Both the position numbers and the translations under genes were made by a program. DNA of 64,000 nucleotides from Geobacter sp. OR-1 (GTDB lineage Bacteria > Desulfobacterota > Desulfuromonadia > Geobacterales > DSM-12255): assembly GCF_000813145.1 (NCBI RefSeq), contig NZ_BAZF01000010.1:62001-126000 (forward strand), read 5' to 3'. Below the pieces are notes generated by a model. It made no database searches. It worked only from the letters and a program-made list of their open reading frames with translations, and was not told the DNA's origin. This document shows positions 63,293 through 64,000 of this stretch, piece after piece; positions within the stretch are counted from its first letter, which is position 1; each line of letters opens with the position of its first letter.

Positions 63293-63603
63293 CCCACCGA
63301 CATCCTGCTGGTGCCGTACTCGTTGATTCTCCGGTAGAAATCCTGGAGAAAAGCGAGGTCCGCCGAGAACAGACCCTCGACCATCTTGGGATTGAGCGAG
63401 GTGAGGGTGCCGAGCCGCGTAATCACCCGAGACAGCAGGATGATTACCAGGTAGGCGGGATTGGCCTGCACCCGCGGGTCTTTCATCGGCGCGATCTCGT
63501 CAAATGCGGTGGCCAGCCGCATGCTCCCGTCCCGGTGCAGGTTGCCGTCCTGATCCACATATCCCCGCGGCAGGGTAAAGTCGAATTCGGTCTGCAGCGT
63601 CAT
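63235..63603 (-). CDS. Tail-assembly-type protein of the injection system
   Basis: 122 residues: TEFDFTLPRGYVDQDGNLHR, RLATAFDEIAPMKDP, then VIILLSRVITRLGTLTSL and a C-terminal CPHC site. This family follows the tube gene in eCIS loci and resembles tail assembly chaperones. Start overlaps the tube stop (ATGA). Confidence 0.8.
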   Translation of the reverse strand: MTLQTEFDFTLPRGYVDQDGNLHRDGSMRLATAFDEIAPMKDPRVQANPAYLVIILLSRVITRLGTLTSLNPKMVEGLFSADLAFLQDFYRRINEYGTSRMSVGCPHCEGRFEVEVNGSGEA

Positions 63604-64000
63604 GCCTTGGCTACCCCTTCATGGGCGATTTCCAGCGACTCGATGGCAACCTCGTTGCCGGAGGCGTTGAAGGTCGGGCCGGTCCACTTGTTCGGCCAAG
63701 CGTTGACAAAGTTCCAGCGGAGCTTTTCCGCGCCGGTATCGTCAAGCAGGATGATGGAGCCGTTCTTCCGCTCGACCTTGCCGTCCATAGCGGTCCTGCG
63801 CCAGGCCCAGAGCTCCGCGTCGTCGGTAATGCCGCGCTTCAGGGTGATGTTGGAGAACTTCACCATGCCGGGGAGCTTGCGTGAATGGATCGGATCTCCC
63901 CCATCACGGTACTCGATCGGGTCCTGGGTGGAATCGAGCCCGGAACACTCTTTGAAGCCGGCCCGGGTGATGCCGTCGATCTCCACCAGGAAGTTGTATG
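63600..64000 (-). CDS. Tail tube protein, first copy (5' end beyond the window)
   Basis: About 133 residues visible, entering from the right edge as YNFLVEIDGITRAGFKECSG, then LKRGITDDAELWAWRRTA and WNFVNAWPNKWTGPTFNASG, all typical of the Afp1/gp19-type inner tube. The N terminus lies outside the window. Sheath and ATPase genes are expected upstream of it. Confidence 0.92.
   Translation of the reverse strand, partial: YNFLVEIDGITRAGFKECSGLDSTQDPIEYRDGGDPIHSRKLPGMVKFSNITLKRGITDDAELWAWRRTAMDGKVERKNGSIILLDDTGAEKLRWNFVNAWPNKWTGPTFNASGNEVAIESLEIAHEGVAKA

Noticed and set aside
48882-64000. Prophage or type VI secretion system
   Set aside because: No capsid, portal, terminase, lysis or integrase gene, and no TssJ/L/M membrane genes; the order fits an extracellular injection system. 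The right side remains unseen.

Overview
The window looks like chromosomal DNA of a Geobacter-like bacterium (Geobacterales, Desulfuromonadota). The evidence is a PpcA-type triheme cytochrome c7 at the left edge, another small c-type cytochrome, a class I iron-sulfur fumarase, hopanoid genes of the hpnJ/hpnK type, many regulators with CXXC or receiver domains, and GC-rich genes with AAGGAG-type ribosome sites. No rRNA, tRNA or CRISPR array was found.

Layout. Positions 1-13.5 kb carry housekeeping and regulatory genes: cytochromes, metY, fumarase, a cold-shock protein, two zinc/cysteine proteins, a GspE/PilB-type ATPase followed by an HDOD protein, a sigma factor/membrane protein/DUF3106 trio, and asnS. 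Positions 13.8-25.9 kb form a nearly continuous leftward transcription unit with overlapping genes: UPF0158, two AI-2E permeases, a copper ATPase, rhodanese, DoxX, plsY, mltG, a large response regulator, hpnJ, hpnK and a small DMT transporter. hpnJ appears broken by a one-base shift next to its start. Positions 25.9-31.7 kb hold an LpxH-like hydrolase, a penicillin-binding protein, a YihY/BrkB protein, YtxH/DUF948/DUF503 proteins and a LuxR-type regulator with a palindrome over its promoter. Positions 31.8-38.3 kb are a rightward operon of three patatin-like phospholipases and a GH13 glycosidase. A kelch/FG-GAP exported protein follows.

Positions 41.4-43.9 kb encode two lytic enzymes without signal peptides (a thermolysin/fungalysin-like metallopeptidase and an SH3-muramidase). 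Positions 44.0-47.3 kb are a patchwork accessory region: a truncated gene, two copies of a 62-bp hairpin repeat (somewhat like integron attC sites), two copies of a second repeat, an IS4-type transposase scar, a Phd/VapC toxin-antitoxin pair and a lipoprotein with a 15-bp tandem repeat. A CheV-type protein and a DUF4124 protein follow.

Positions 48.9-64.0 kb, all leftward, are most of a phage-tail-like contractile injection system (eCIS): two tube proteins, a tail-assembly-type protein, a DUF6760 protein, a long disordered protein, a LysM tube-baseplate adaptor, split gpD/gpV spike, gp25, a 1319-residue and a 300-residue baseplate J-type protein, tail protein I, a 413-residue accessory protein, and finally an IPT-domain protein with an EPR-rich repeat tract whose stop overlaps the start of a radical SAM/SPASM enzyme. 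Sheath, ATPase and tape measure are not seen and would be expected beyond the right edge. The enzyme/repeat-protein pair inside the injection locus, with the two leaderless lytic enzymes downstream, is the strongest candidate for something undescribed.
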